Origin: JABDJZ01 sp047619685
Lineage (GTDB): Bacteria; Bacteroidota; Rhodothermia; Rhodothermales; UBA10348
Reading direction: 5' to 3'
DNA: 7,193 nucleotides
Assembly: GCA_047619685.1 (NCBI GenBank)
Contig: JBLHLC010000089.1
Span: forward strand, 1-7,193
This document shows positions 1-6,945 of this stretch, piece by piece. The translations under genes were made by a program, and so were the position numbers. Position 1 is the stretch's first letter, and the number at the start of each line of letters is the position of its first letter. The notes beneath the pieces were generated by a model that saw nothing but the letters and a program-made list of their open reading frames with translations, was not told the DNA's origin and made no database searches.

Positions 1-1
1 G

Positions 2-304
2 GACGTCATCGGCCGGGCCAAGGAGATCCTGCTTCACCTGGAGGGCCAACACCTTCAGCTGGCTCAGGCTGCCGGTGGAGGATTGGGGGAAGGAGCGGGA
101 GAACGCCCGGACGGGACCAAATACCCGGCCTTTCCCGCAATCGCAAGCCACATTCGCGACCCCTCGCAGATGTCACTGTTTGAGGCACGGGATCCCGCTC
201 GGGACGCCGTCGTGGACCAGCTCCGCGGTCTGAAGCCCGAGCAAATGACGCCACTGGATGCGCTCGTCATGTTGTCCGAAATGAAGTCTAAGCTCGACCC
301 CTGA
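2..304 (+). CDS. mutS: DNA mismatch repair protein MutS, C-terminal end (5' truncated)
   Basis: The last 100 codons of MutS, the ATPase that recognises mispaired bases and recruits MutL; the rest lies upstream of the window. The visible part begins with the helix DVIGRAKEIL, typical of the end of the ATPase/helix-turn-helix region. A low-complexity Gly-rich linker follows, then QMSLF (bases 167-181), which fits the beta-clamp-binding motif known near the MutS C-terminus. The protein ends in a small helical domain (DQLRGLKPEQMTPLDALVMLSEMK), matching the C-terminal oligomerisation segment of the family. The TGA stop is at 302-304 and the next gene starts two bases later, so the two are probably co-transcribed. 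Identification rests on motif order and the characteristic ending. The Walker ATPase motifs are outside the window. Confidence 0.9.
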   Translation, partial: DVIGRAKEILLHLEGQHLQLAQAAGGGLGEGAGERPDGTKYPAFPAIASHIRDPSQMSLFEARDPARDAVVDQLRGLKPEQMTPLDALVMLSEMKSKLDP

Positions 305-306
305 TC

Positions 307-867
307 ATGCTCCATCCTTTCCTTGGCCTTTCACCGACCGTCCCCGAGTCCGCCTTTATTGCCCCTTCGGCCGATGTCATCGGAGATGTGATCCTGGGCG
401 AATCCTGCAGCGTCTGGTTTAACGCCACCATTCGGGGTGACGTCAACTGGATCCGTATTGGAGCCAGGACCAACGTCCAGGACAACGCGGTCGTGCACGT
501 GACGCACAAGACCTCTCCCACGCGCATCGGGGAGGATGTGACCATCGGACACAGTGCCATCGTCCATGGCTGCACGATCGGAGACCGCGTCCTGGTTGGT
601 ATCGGGTCCGTCATCCTGGATCACGCCGAAATAGGAGAGGACTCCCTCATCGGTGCCAAAGCGATGGTTACCGGAGGCATCAAGATTCCTCCGCGGTCCC
701 TGGTCCTTGGCAGTCCGGCCCGCGTGGTTCGCGAGTTGACCGATGCAGAGGTTGCCAAGGTGGCGTACTACGCGGCCAACTACGTCAGATACGCCCGGAT
801 ATTCCGAGGCGAGGAGACGCCGGATACCAACCCGTACTATGACAGGGAGTCGGCTCCCGGGTTGTGA
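307..867 (+). CDS. Gamma-class carbonic anhydrase family protein (left-handed beta-helix, YrdA/PaaY-like)
   Basis: A complete 186-residue protein of the gamma carbonic anhydrase/hexapeptide-repeat family, close to the usual 170-190 residues. Imperfect hexapeptide repeats run from about residue 17 to 120 (for example VIGDVILGES, IGEDVTIGHS, IGDRVLVGIG), predicting a trimeric left-handed beta-helix, and a C-terminal helix follows (about 138-168). The three zinc-binding histidines of the family are present as H64 (VVH), H82 (IGH) and H87 (VHG). R43 and D45 (IRGDV) and Q58-D59 (NVQDN) match conserved structural and active-site positions. Family members either hydrate CO2 or have unproven or thioesterase-like roles, and the sequence does not decide between these. 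The protein is cytoplasmic, with no signal peptide. The ATG is 2 bases after the mutS stop, without a clear ribosome-binding site, suggesting translational coupling. The last 31 bases overlap the convergent glycosyltransferase gene. Confidence 0.9.
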   Translation: MLHPFLGLSPTVPESAFIAPSADVIGDVILGESCSVWFNATIRGDVNWIRIGARTNVQDNAVVHVTHKTSPTRIGEDVTIGHSAIVHGCTIGDRVLVGIGSVILDHAEIGEDSLIGAKAMVTGGIKIPPRSLVLGSPARVVRELTDAEVAKVAYYAANYVRYARIFRGEETPDTNPYYDRESAPGL

Positions 868-2018
868 GCGTCTGAGGCAGCCTTGCCTTCGCGGACGAGC
901 CGGCCTTTCCACCGGGTTCTGCGAGAAAAGGGGATGGTCAGGGGAATCACCGCACCATACACCGCGATCACCGCGTCATGGACCGGAATCCAGGCTATCG
1001 GCAGTGAGACTCCCAGCCGCTTCGCCACGGCCGCTGCGAGGATGCCCTGGACCAGCCAACGAGCCAGGATAATTGACAGCCCAAGGACGGGCTGGATAAA
1101 CAGGAGGACCCACGGTATTCCGTAAGCCAATGCGGATCCAAGGAGGATAGCCACGTTCACAGGGGCGCCGTCTGCGGCTCCAATGGCCCAACGGCGGCGC
1201 TGTCGGAAGAGCCCGGTCAGCGATCGAAGCGGCTCTGTCCAATTCAGGAGCGCCGGGTCCATTTCCACGGCGGTAGTCTCGGTCACGCCCACTTCCCGAA
1301 ACAGGACGTAGTCTTCCGTCAGACTGGTCGCGCCAAATTCAAACCCACCAATGCGCTCCAGCGCGTCTCGCCGGAAAGCCATGTTGTTGCCCATGGCTGT
1401 GAGCGGGTGGCCAGCGTCTGACAAGGCAGAAGCCGTAGCCAGAAGAATGCTCCAGTCCAATGCCTCCACAGCGGCAATGCCGCTTCCTTCGTGACGGATC
1501 ATAGTACATCCTGCGATGGCCCCCAGCGGGCCCTTTCCTGCCAGCGCGGGTTTGGGACGACTGCCTTGGCCCGCCAGCGTGGCCGCCATGCTCTCAGCCC
1601 AGACTGGAGGTGGCCGGCAGTCGGCATCCGTCGTCAGGATTGTGGTGGCCGATGTGCTCTCCAGGCCCGCCTGCAGCGCGATCGCCTTGCCCGGCCCGCC
1701 GGAAACGACGGTCAGCCGGCCGTCGAATCGTTCCCCCCAGGACTCCACGATGGATCGTGTCGCGTCTGTAGAGCCGTCGTCAATAACCACCACCTGAAGT
1801 GGGTCGGTCTGCGTCAGCAAGGCCTGAAGACAGGCCTCAATGTTGGTTTCTTCGTTGCGCGCGGCCACCAGACAGACCACGTCCCCCGAAGAATGCTCGG
1901 CGGTGCCTGGGGGTATTCCGACCTTCTTGCCAGCCGCAGACGGCTGCCGCACTCTCCCGATGACCCAGAGGCCAAACAGAAGATGCAGGAGAGCCGGTAT
2001 GGCCACGAGGGCGATCAT
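837..2018 (-). CDS. Membrane-associated family 2 glycosyltransferase
   Basis: A complete 393-residue GT2 (GT-A fold) enzyme, expected to transfer a sugar from a nucleotide-sugar donor at the inner membrane. A hydrophobic N-terminal segment (residues 1-20) is followed by the catalytic domain, which starts VCLVAARNEETNIEACL (about 48-64). It carries DDGSTD (80-85), DAD (131-133, metal/nucleotide binding), GNNMAFRRD (210-218), TED (234-236, likely catalytic base) and QRRRW (273-277), the signature of inverting membrane GT2 enzymes. Two or three hydrophobic segments follow (about 287-333 and 341-363), then a basic RRTRWKGR end (366-373). This layout is shared by polysaccharide synthases, ceramide-glucosyltransferase-like and carotenoid/lipid glycosyltransferases, so the acceptor cannot be named. 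The start is ATG with AAGG directly against it, too close to be a good ribosome-binding site. It lies 43 bases downstream of the barrel gene on the same strand, probably the same transcript. Confidence 0.87.
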   Translation of the reverse strand: MIALVAIPALLHLLFGLWVIGRVRQPSAAGKKVGIPPGTAEHSSGDVVCLVAARNEETNIEACLQALLTQTDPLQVVVIDDGSTDATRSIVESWGERFDGRLTVVSGGPGKAIALQAGLESTSATTILTTDADCRPPPVWAESMAATLAGQGSRPKPALAGKGPLGAIAGCTMIRHEGSGIAAVEALDWSILLATASALSDAGHPLTAMGNNMAFRRDALERIGGFEFGATSLTEDYVLFREVGVTETTAVEMDPALLNWTEPLRSLTGLFRQRRRWAIGAADGAPVNVAILLGSALAYGIPWVLLFIQPVLGLSIILARWLVQGILAAAVAKRLGVSLPIAWIPVHDAVIAVYGAVIPLTIPFSRRTRWKGRLVREGKAASDAHNPGADSLS

Positions 2019-2061
2019 CCTTCGGGCGGGTCGGCGTCAGCCGTTGGGCGAGATAACAGCG

Positions 2062-3252
2062 TCATCGGACGGCTGGAAACCAGCCCGACAACCGTTGGGT
2101 TATCTGGAAGCTCGTTGCAATAAAACCCTCGGCCGAGATCCCCAGGGTCGCGGCCAGCAGCACGTGCCCCGACTTCCGCGCCACAAGCTGGGAGCCAATC
2201 GCGAAGGTTGGCTCCAGGGGGACGCCGGATCCAAAGCTCTGGCGATCAGGTGCCCACGCTACCCGCGGGGAAAAATCGCTGAACAGGTCGTTGTATACCT
2301 GGGAAAGGCCCACGTGGACAATGCCCTCGTAGACGTGGCTTTTAAGGATCTCCAACACTGGATGCACATAGGTGGCGCCCAGAACAATGCGGTCGTTGCC
2401 GTAGAAACGGAATCTGTCCCACCCTGGAGCCAGGGCGTCGTCCAGTTTCGGGAGGAGATAAAAAGGTACTTCTCCGGACTGCGTCAGCGTGTGGTCCACC
2501 AGGATCCGGGCCGTGACCCTGCCGCGGTTGGGCAGCAGCCATGTCCGGTCGGCAAAAACTCCCGCGACCGCCTGCCGGACTCCTTGCGGTGCCCGGCGAA
2601 TGTCCAGATGCGCTTGAAGTAGGGTTTGCGGGGAGACTGACCAACCCAAATCCAGGCCCATGCCCACAGTCATGGAGGTCCCCGCCGCCACAAGGCCGTC
2701 GAGGTGCGTGAGCGTGCGGCCTGACGGTTCTCCGCCGTGGGCATTCCCGAAACCAACCACCCGGTCCAGACGTGCCAAAACACGCGGCTGCACCCAGGTC
2801 CCTCCCGGCAAGCTGAACGCACGCCGGATCTCGCCGCTCAATTCCACGCGATTGAGGTCCCGCTTGAAGGAAGGTCTTGAAGACGGGCCCCTCCCATAAA
2901 ACCCTTCCTGAACATGCCGGTATCCCTTGAGGGTGGCCATCCATCCGGACCAACCCACGGAGGGACTGTCTGAGGCCCAAGCGACGCTACCGGACTGTCG
3001 AAACTGCTGAAGGCGGAGGCGTGAACGTGACCTGTCGCCGGACCGCAGCAGGTTTTGCCCGTTGATTCCCAATCCCGCGCCGAAGCCGGCAGACGGCGAA
3101 TAGAAGTAGTGGGGTTTGAGTACGGGGTACCAGAAGAACGAGTCTTGGGCGCGCGCGCCAGAGGCTGCGAACGTGAGGATTAGCAGGAAGGCGAGGCAGA
3201 TGCGCAAGATTCGGGACAGTATTGCTGAGGCGAGGCGTATTTTAGCGCCCAC
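2062..3252 (-). CDS. Outer-membrane beta-barrel protein, Omp85/surface-antigen-like, barrel only
   Basis: Up to 396 residues. A signal peptide is clear: a hydrophobic stretch at 19-31 and an SGARA|QD cleavage site after residue 35. The mature part of about 360 residues alternates polar and hydrophobic residues with many aromatic and Gly positions, as in outer-membrane barrels. FYGRGP (118-123) and EVPFYLLPKL (261-270), followed by GWDRFRFYGNDRIVLGATYVHPV (277-298, in two parts GWDRFRFYG and NDRIVLGATYVHPV), resemble the barrel of BamA/TamA-type surface antigens. The loop-6 RGF/Y motif is not intact (APGW instead). There are no POTRA domains. The longest frame begins at GTG (3250-3252). An in-frame TTG at 3205-3207 would give a compact 20-residue signal peptide (MRICLAFLLIL...) and leave room for a promoter, and may be the true start. 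Neither has a ribosome-binding site. The barrel call is firm; family placement is moderate and function unknown. Confidence 0.72.
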   Translation of the reverse strand: MGAKIRLASAILSRILRICLAFLLILTFAASGARAQDSFFWYPVLKPHYFYSPSAGFGAGLGINGQNLLRSGDRSRSRLRLQQFRQSGSVAWASDSPSVGWSGWMATLKGYRHVQEGFYGRGPSSRPSFKRDLNRVELSGEIRRAFSLPGGTWVQPRVLARLDRVVGFGNAHGGEPSGRTLTHLDGLVAAGTSMTVGMGLDLGWSVSPQTLLQAHLDIRRAPQGVRQAVAGVFADRTWLLPNRGRVTARILVDHTLTQSGEVPFYLLPKLDDALAPGWDRFRFYGNDRIVLGATYVHPVLEILKSHVYEGIVHVGLSQVYNDLFSDFSPRVAWAPDRQSFGSGVPLEPTFAIGSQLVARKSGHVLLAATLGISAEGFIATSFQITQRLSGWFPAVR

Positions 3253-3287
3253 GCGATCGGCGGAGTGTGAAAACCTTGAAGCGAACG
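3222..3287. promoter_or_regulatory. Candidate divergent promoter region between the barrel gene and purD
   Basis: Only 35 bases separate the longest barrel frame from the purD ATG. An AT island in GC-rich surroundings, TATTTTA (3238-3244), reads as TATTTT on the plus strand and TAAAAT (5 of 6 to TATAAT) on the minus strand, so it could serve as a -10 element in either direction. On the minus strand TTCACA (3266-3271) is 5 of 6 to a -35 box, but its 21-base spacing is long for a sigma-70 promoter. On the plus strand TATTTTAG is close to the Bacteroidota TAnnTTTG element, with no convincing upstream box. If it is used for the barrel gene, translation would have to start at the TTG at 3207. Weak, spacing-limited evidence. 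Confidence 0.3.
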
Positions 3288-4574
3288 ATGAGAATTCTGG
3301 TTGTTGGAAGCGGTGGCAGGGAGCACGCCATCACATGGGCGCTCTCCAGGAGCGAAGGCGCACACGAGCTGTTTGTCGCGCCGGGGAATCCGGGGACGGA
3401 GTCCCTTGCGTCCAACGTCAACATCCAGGCGGACGACATCGAGGGCCTCGTCCGCTTCGCGAAGGAATCGGATATCGGACTCTGTATTGTCGGGCCGGAG
3501 GTCCCTCTGGTCGAGGGGCTCGCCGACAGACTTGTCGCAGAGGGGATTCCCGTTGTGGGGCCGTCGGCGGCGGCGGCCAGGCTTGAGGGCAGCAAGGCGT
3601 TCTCCAAGGCATTCATGTCGCGCCACGGAATTCCGACCGCCGCGTACCGGACGTTTGCGTCGGGTGAGTATGCGTCTGCGCTTGCCTACGTGCGTGCAGA
3701 AGGCGCACCCATTGTCATCAAGGCAAGTGGTCTGGCGGCAGGGAAGGGAGCCGTTGTTTGCCTGACGTTGGCCGAGGCCGAGGAAGCCCTTGACGCCATG
3801 ATGCGGCGCGAGGCCTTTGGAGCCGCGTCGGACACGGTGGTGGTGGAAGCATTCATGGAAGGGGAAGAAGCCAGCATCTTTGCGCTGTGCGACGGGACCG
3901 ATTATGTCCTCCTCTCACCGGCGCAGGACCACAAGCGAATTGGCGAGGGCGATACCGGCCCGAACACGGGAGGAATGGGCGCCTACTGTCCCGCCCCTGT
4001 GATGACCCCCGAATTGATGAGACAGGCGTGCGCCGATGTCATTGAGCCTACGCTGAAGGGCATGGCTGCCGAGGGCGCGCCGTATGCGGGAATCCTGTAC
4101 GTGGGCCTCATGATGACGCCCCAGGGTCCGGCCGTCGTGGAATACAATTGCAGGCTTGGAGACCCTGAAACCCAGGCTGTCCTGATGCTTCTGGAGTCGG
4201 ATGCAGTCGATCTGTTTTATGCGGCTGCCACCCAGGCGCTGGCCGGGTTCAAGGTGGGGCTTTCCAGCGACGCCGCGGCGTGTGTGGTCCTGGCGTCCGA
4301 CGGGTATCCGGGAGCCTATCCCAAGGGACGTCTGATTACAGGAATTGAAGACGCTTCGGGCGCCGGTGCCGTGGTGTTTCACGCGGGTACCAGACAGGCA
4401 GCCGGGGGTATCGAGACTTCGGGTGGTCGCGTCCTGTCCGTCGCAGCCACAGGACAGGATCTCTCCGCCGCTTTGGAAACCTGCTACCGGGCTGTGTCAA
4501 AGATCCACTTTGACGGCATGCAGTATCGCCGCGACATCGGTCAGAAAGGTCTCGCCCGACTCGAGTCCGCATGA
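3288..4574 (+). CDS. purD: Phosphoribosylamine--glycine ligase (GAR synthetase)
   Basis: A complete 428-residue PurD, the normal length. It catalyses the second step of de novo purine synthesis, joining glycine to 5-phosphoribosylamine with ATP, in the cytoplasm. The N-terminal domain begins MRILVVGSGGREHA (G7-A14). The ATP-grasp part includes IVIKASGLAAGKGAVV, HKRIGEGDTGPNTGGMGAY (from residue 215) and the family signature RLGDPETQ (289-296). The C-terminal domain carries LASDGYPGAYPKG and ends around HFDGMQYRRDIG. All hallmark motifs look intact. The frame is open back to a GTG at 3267, but the ATG at 3288 gives the canonical family N-terminus and has a weak GAAG 6 bases upstream, so I prefer it. 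The stop overlaps the next gene's start as ATGA (4571-4574). Other purine genes are not in view. Confidence 0.96.
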   Translation: MRILVVGSGGREHAITWALSRSEGAHELFVAPGNPGTESLASNVNIQADDIEGLVRFAKESDIGLCIVGPEVPLVEGLADRLVAEGIPVVGPSAAAARLEGSKAFSKAFMSRHGIPTAAYRTFASGEYASALAYVRAEGAPIVIKASGLAAGKGAVVCLTLAEAEEALDAMMRREAFGAASDTVVVEAFMEGEEASIFALCDGTDYVLLSPAQDHKRIGEGDTGPNTGGMGAYCPAPVMTPELMRQACADVIEPTLKGMAAEGAPYAGILYVGLMMTPQGPAVVEYNCRLGDPETQAVLMLLESDAVDLFYAAATQALAGFKVGLSSDAAACVVLASDGYPGAYPKGRLITGIEDASGAGAVVFHAGTRQAAGGIETSGGRVLSVAATGQDLSAALETCYRAVSKIHFDGMQYRRDIGQKGLARLESA

Positions 4575-5458
4575 TTGCCCTGGTTCTGGCACTGGTCGGC
4601 GTGCAGGCGGTCCCGGACTCGCTCGGGGCAGTCCTGCCTCCCGCGCATCTGGGGCCGGAGTCGGAAGTTGTGGCGGTGTTCAGGGACGCGGTCTCCGTGT
4701 CGGCAGGTCTCGACGGGTCGGTCTACGTGGTTGAAGCCGCCGATCACACACTGGTCCAAATATCCCCGTCCGGAGTTCGGAGCATCGTTGCGTTGTCAGG
4801 GCTCCGCCCGAATGCAGTCGACGCCTCGTCGGGATTGCACTTTGTGATCGCGGATGCCCAGAATGGGCACGTCAGCCGGATTGGGCGGGCGGGTGATCTG
4901 ATCATGCAGATAGTGGTGACCTCGAAGGCCGGCGATGATCTCTCCGAGGACCCGGGGTTTGTGAGTCGTTCCGGACTGCCAGGGGCAGGAGAAGGGGCAG
5001 GGACTCCGCTGGACGTGACGCAGACGGCCTCGGGGAGCATTGTGGCGATTGAGTCTACGCGCGAAAATATCCTGTTCTGGGATGAGTCGGGCCGCTCCGT
5101 TCGCTTGGTCAGGTCCTTCGAGGGGATTCCCCTGCAGCCTCGGCATCTGGCCTCGTCCGGTGCGAACGTTCTCGTAGCGGATGCCGGAATGCCGGGCGTA
5201 TTCGTGTACGATGGGTTCGGCACGGCCGCAGGCAGATTCGCGCAGGACCTGGGCGTGATTCAGGCTGTGGCCGCCAGTCCGTCCGATATCTGGGTTGTCT
5301 CAGGCGGCTTTCTGGCCCGTCTGAACACCAACGGGCAGGTGATGACGGTCACCGAGCTGGATATCGAGGGCGCGGTGGTCGACATGGCCGCCACTTCGCA
5401 AGACCTCTTTCTGTTGACTTCCAGGCGGCTTATGCGCCTGCCCGTGACTCCGCGATGA
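4571..5458 (+). CDS. Probable exported six-bladed beta-propeller protein (NHL-like)
   Basis: 295 residues; I do not recognise a named gene. A short hydrophobic N-terminus (MIALVLALVGVQA) resembles a signal peptide cut near residue 13, though it lacks the usual basic residues. The rest contains six related repeats of the type 'small-x-G-x-hydrophobic-V-A-(D/E)...(hydrophobic)-G', starting near residues 41, 82, 147, 191, 231 and 270. Examples are DGSVYVVEAADHTLVQISPSG, SGSIVAIESTRENILFWDESG and GANVLVADAGMPGVFVYDGFG. Spacing is about 40 residues except for a 25-residue Gly/acidic insertion after repeat 2 (about 119-144). This predicts a six-bladed propeller of the NHL/SMP-30-like kind, a binding scaffold with no catalytic motif visible. 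The ATG overlaps the purD stop by 4 bases, implying translational coupling. The 3' end overlaps the convergent regulator gene by 29 bases. Confidence 0.72.
   Translation: MIALVLALVGVQAVPDSLGAVLPPAHLGPESEVVAVFRDAVSVSAGLDGSVYVVEAADHTLVQISPSGVRSIVALSGLRPNAVDASSGLHFVIADAQNGHVSRIGRAGDLIMQIVVTSKAGDDLSEDPGFVSRSGLPGAGEGAGTPLDVTQTASGSIVAIESTRENILFWDESGRSVRLVRSFEGIPLQPRHLASSGANVLVADAGMPGVFVYDGFGTAAGRFAQDLGVIQAVAASPSDIWVVSGGFLARLNTNGQVMTVTELDIEGAVVDMAATSQDLFLLTSRRLMRLPVTPR
5422..5440. other. Small inverted repeat at the convergent gene junction
   Basis: CAGGCG (5422-5427) and CGCCTG (5435-5440) form a perfect 6-bp stem with a 7-base loop. The loop carries the regulator's TAA stop (5430-5432), and the element sits inside the 3' end of the propeller gene. 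There is no run of T on either side, so it is not a standard intrinsic terminator. It could slow convergent polymerases or be chance. Confidence 0.25.
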
Positions 5459-6929
5459 GGTCGGCAATGGCGGACTCGCGCCGTTCGAGTTTGCCCTGCG
5501 CGGCATAAAGCGTCCCTTCGGCTTGACGGTCGGAGCACTCGGCTGCTCCCAGCGGGCAGCGTTGGCAGGTCACGTTGACGGTTTCGGTGGCCAGGGACGG
5601 ATCATTTGTGAACGCAACCACGTCCCGGAATCGTTCATCTATGCGGAATCCCAGGGTTACGCACGAGTAGGCGGCGCTTGACAATTGAAGGGGGCGCGCC
5701 ACCGAGATGACAAAGAACTCGTCGTCACTTCCCACAAAACGCGACCGTTGGGCATAAGCCCGGGTTTTTCGTTCTCCGGCGGCCAGTTTCCCCAGTAGGC
5801 GCATGCCGGCCCATCGGCTACAGTAGTCTTCGTCAAGCCAGAAACCCTGTGGGAGTGGCAGTTCGGAGCGATTGAACACCTTGTTGAGGCGTGTCTCCCC
5901 GGAACGCTGGTTGTGGTTCAACCGGGTGAAGAACATATCCTGGAATCCCAGAAGCCCAGGCAACAGCTGGCCTACGCGATAGAAAAACATCTCTGGCGTC
6001 GCCTCGAATCTCTCCATCAGCTCCAGAAAGGCCAGGCTTGACCAGCGCGGATTCCTGAAAAAGACGGTCAATGCGTCCGTCAACTCGTCGCGATCAATGA
6101 GTATCGCGCCCGCGAAGTAGGACGCCTTGAAGTTGTTCAGGACCTGCTCGAATGATGTGACTTTCAGCCAGGAAGACGTTGTTGCACGCTCGCCAAGCCC
6201 CATCACGTGGTAGGCCAACTCACGGCCAAGCACGAATGCCTGCTGTGGCGGAAGTAGGTGAGGGTTGACAAACAGCGTCGGTTTGTCTCCCTCGGCCAAG
6301 ACAGATCGCAAGTCTCTGAGCTCGGGTCGCTCTGCCAAGCGCGTCCAATCCAGCGTATAGCCATGGACGCGTTCCAACGTTTGAGTCAGTATCCCAACCG
6401 CATCCTTGTCAAGAGCCTCCGCTCCGGTCTGGGAGCGGAAACCCGCCGCGGCATCCTCGATGTCCGCGAAGTAGTTGTCGTGCATCAGCTGGTACGACCT
6501 CAGCGCGGCAAACAGGAAATGCTCCACCCGCATGTCATACATCTGCCCAATCTCAAGGAGCGTCCGGACCAGAGCCCCAGCCTTGGAAGGGTCCTCGGAG
6601 AAGAGGCTGAAGAGGTCCTGTGCTTCCAGGCCGAAAACTTCAAACGGAAATTCCGAGAACAGGGGAGAGCGCAGCGTCTTTGTGAGCGGATCCAGGTGAT
6701 CCTCGACGCGCACGGAGACCAATTCGTCGTAGTCAATCCCCAGCGCTCCAGACAGGCCCAACAGCTTTTCGGGCTTGGGGTACTTCTTGCCTTTCTCTAT
6801 CTCGCTGAGGTATGAAATGGACAGGCCCGCTTTCGCCGCCAATTCCTTAAGAGACCAACCGGCAGCCTGCCTCATTGCCTTGACCTTTAGGCCGAGGATA
6901 AAACGCAGATGGTCTTCGCTGACAGGCAA
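5430..6929 (-). CDS. XRE-family regulator with degenerate IrrE/M78-like domain and ScfR-type C-terminus
   Basis: 499 residues, the usual length for the RamB/ScfR group of regulators, which control acetate, propionate or other short-chain acyl metabolism in other bacteria. The N-terminal helix-turn-helix spans about 10-70 (MRQAAGWSLKELAAKAGLSISYLSEIEKGKKYP, residues 19-51, with the XRE core SISYLSEIEKG). A helical linker follows (about 80-200), then an IrrE/Peptidase_M78-like domain (about 215-345) with NNFKASYFAGAILID (265-279). Where active members have HExxH this protein has RELAY (236-240), so zinc protease activity is unlikely. The C-terminal domain ends with CQRCPLGAAECSDR (C455, C458, C465), matching the Cys-containing tail of ScfR proteins and possibly binding metal or sensing redox. 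The start is TTG, supported by GAGG six bases upstream and by the lack of any in-frame ATG before a stop. The effector and targets are not visible; the palindromes upstream suggest self-regulation. Confidence 0.85.
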   Translation of the reverse strand: MPVSEDHLRFILGLKVKAMRQAAGWSLKELAAKAGLSISYLSEIEKGKKYPKPEKLLGLSGALGIDYDELVSVRVEDHLDPLTKTLRSPLFSEFPFEVFGLEAQDLFSLFSEDPSKAGALVRTLLEIGQMYDMRVEHFLFAALRSYQLMHDNYFADIEDAAAGFRSQTGAEALDKDAVGILTQTLERVHGYTLDWTRLAERPELRDLRSVLAEGDKPTLFVNPHLLPPQQAFVLGRELAYHVMGLGERATTSSWLKVTSFEQVLNNFKASYFAGAILIDRDELTDALTVFFRNPRWSSLAFLELMERFEATPEMFFYRVGQLLPGLLGFQDMFFTRLNHNQRSGETRLNKVFNRSELPLPQGFWLDEDYCSRWAGMRLLGKLAAGERKTRAYAQRSRFVGSDDEFFVISVARPLQLSSAAYSCVTLGFRIDERFRDVVAFTNDPSLATETVNVTCQRCPLGAAECSDRQAEGTLYAAQGKLERRESAIADLIAESRAGA

Positions 6930-6934
6930 GGCAT

Positions 6935-6940
6935 TCCTCG
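6935..6940 (-). promoter_or_regulatory. Ribosome-binding site deciding the TTG start of the regulator
   Basis: The minus strand reads GAGGAATGCC directly before TTG. The GAGG core is six bases from the start codon. It is the clearest Shine-Dalgarno sequence in the window and supports TTG at 6927-6929 as the start; the ATG inside GGAATGCC is out of frame. Confidence 0.6.
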
Positions 6941-6945
6941 AATAT

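Noticed and set aside
331..912. 193-codon minus-strand frame opposite the carbonic anhydrase gene
   Set aside because: The plus strand encodes intact zinc ligands and hexapeptide repeats; the opposite frame has no domain or signal features.
2071..2085. Hairpin GGCTGG-AAA-CCAGCC near the end of the barrel gene, considered as a terminator
   Set aside because: It lies within the coding sequence before the stop, has no following T-run, and the glycosyltransferase gene starts shortly after on the same strand.
2051..2105. Inverted AGATAAC / GTTATCT and repeated CCGTTGGG around the barrel stop codon, considered as insertion-sequence ends or an attachment site
   Set aside because: The repeats are short (7-8 bases), there is no transposase or integrase, and no target duplication is visible.
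1491..2622. Long plus-strand open frames (about 93-260 codons) opposite the glycosyltransferase and barrel genes
   Set aside because: Their translations are rich in Arg, Pro, Gly and Cys with no recognisable motif, and they lie fully antisense to or across two well-supported genes. They are typical of frames in GC-rich DNA.
2342..2980. 212-codon minus-strand frame inside the barrel gene
   Set aside because: It is an alternate frame of the same strand. The translation is low-complexity Gly/Arg/Pro with no signal or fold signature.
6258..6815. 185-codon plus-strand frame opposite the regulator gene
   Set aside because: It is antisense to the helix-turn-helix and linker coding region and has no motif of its own.
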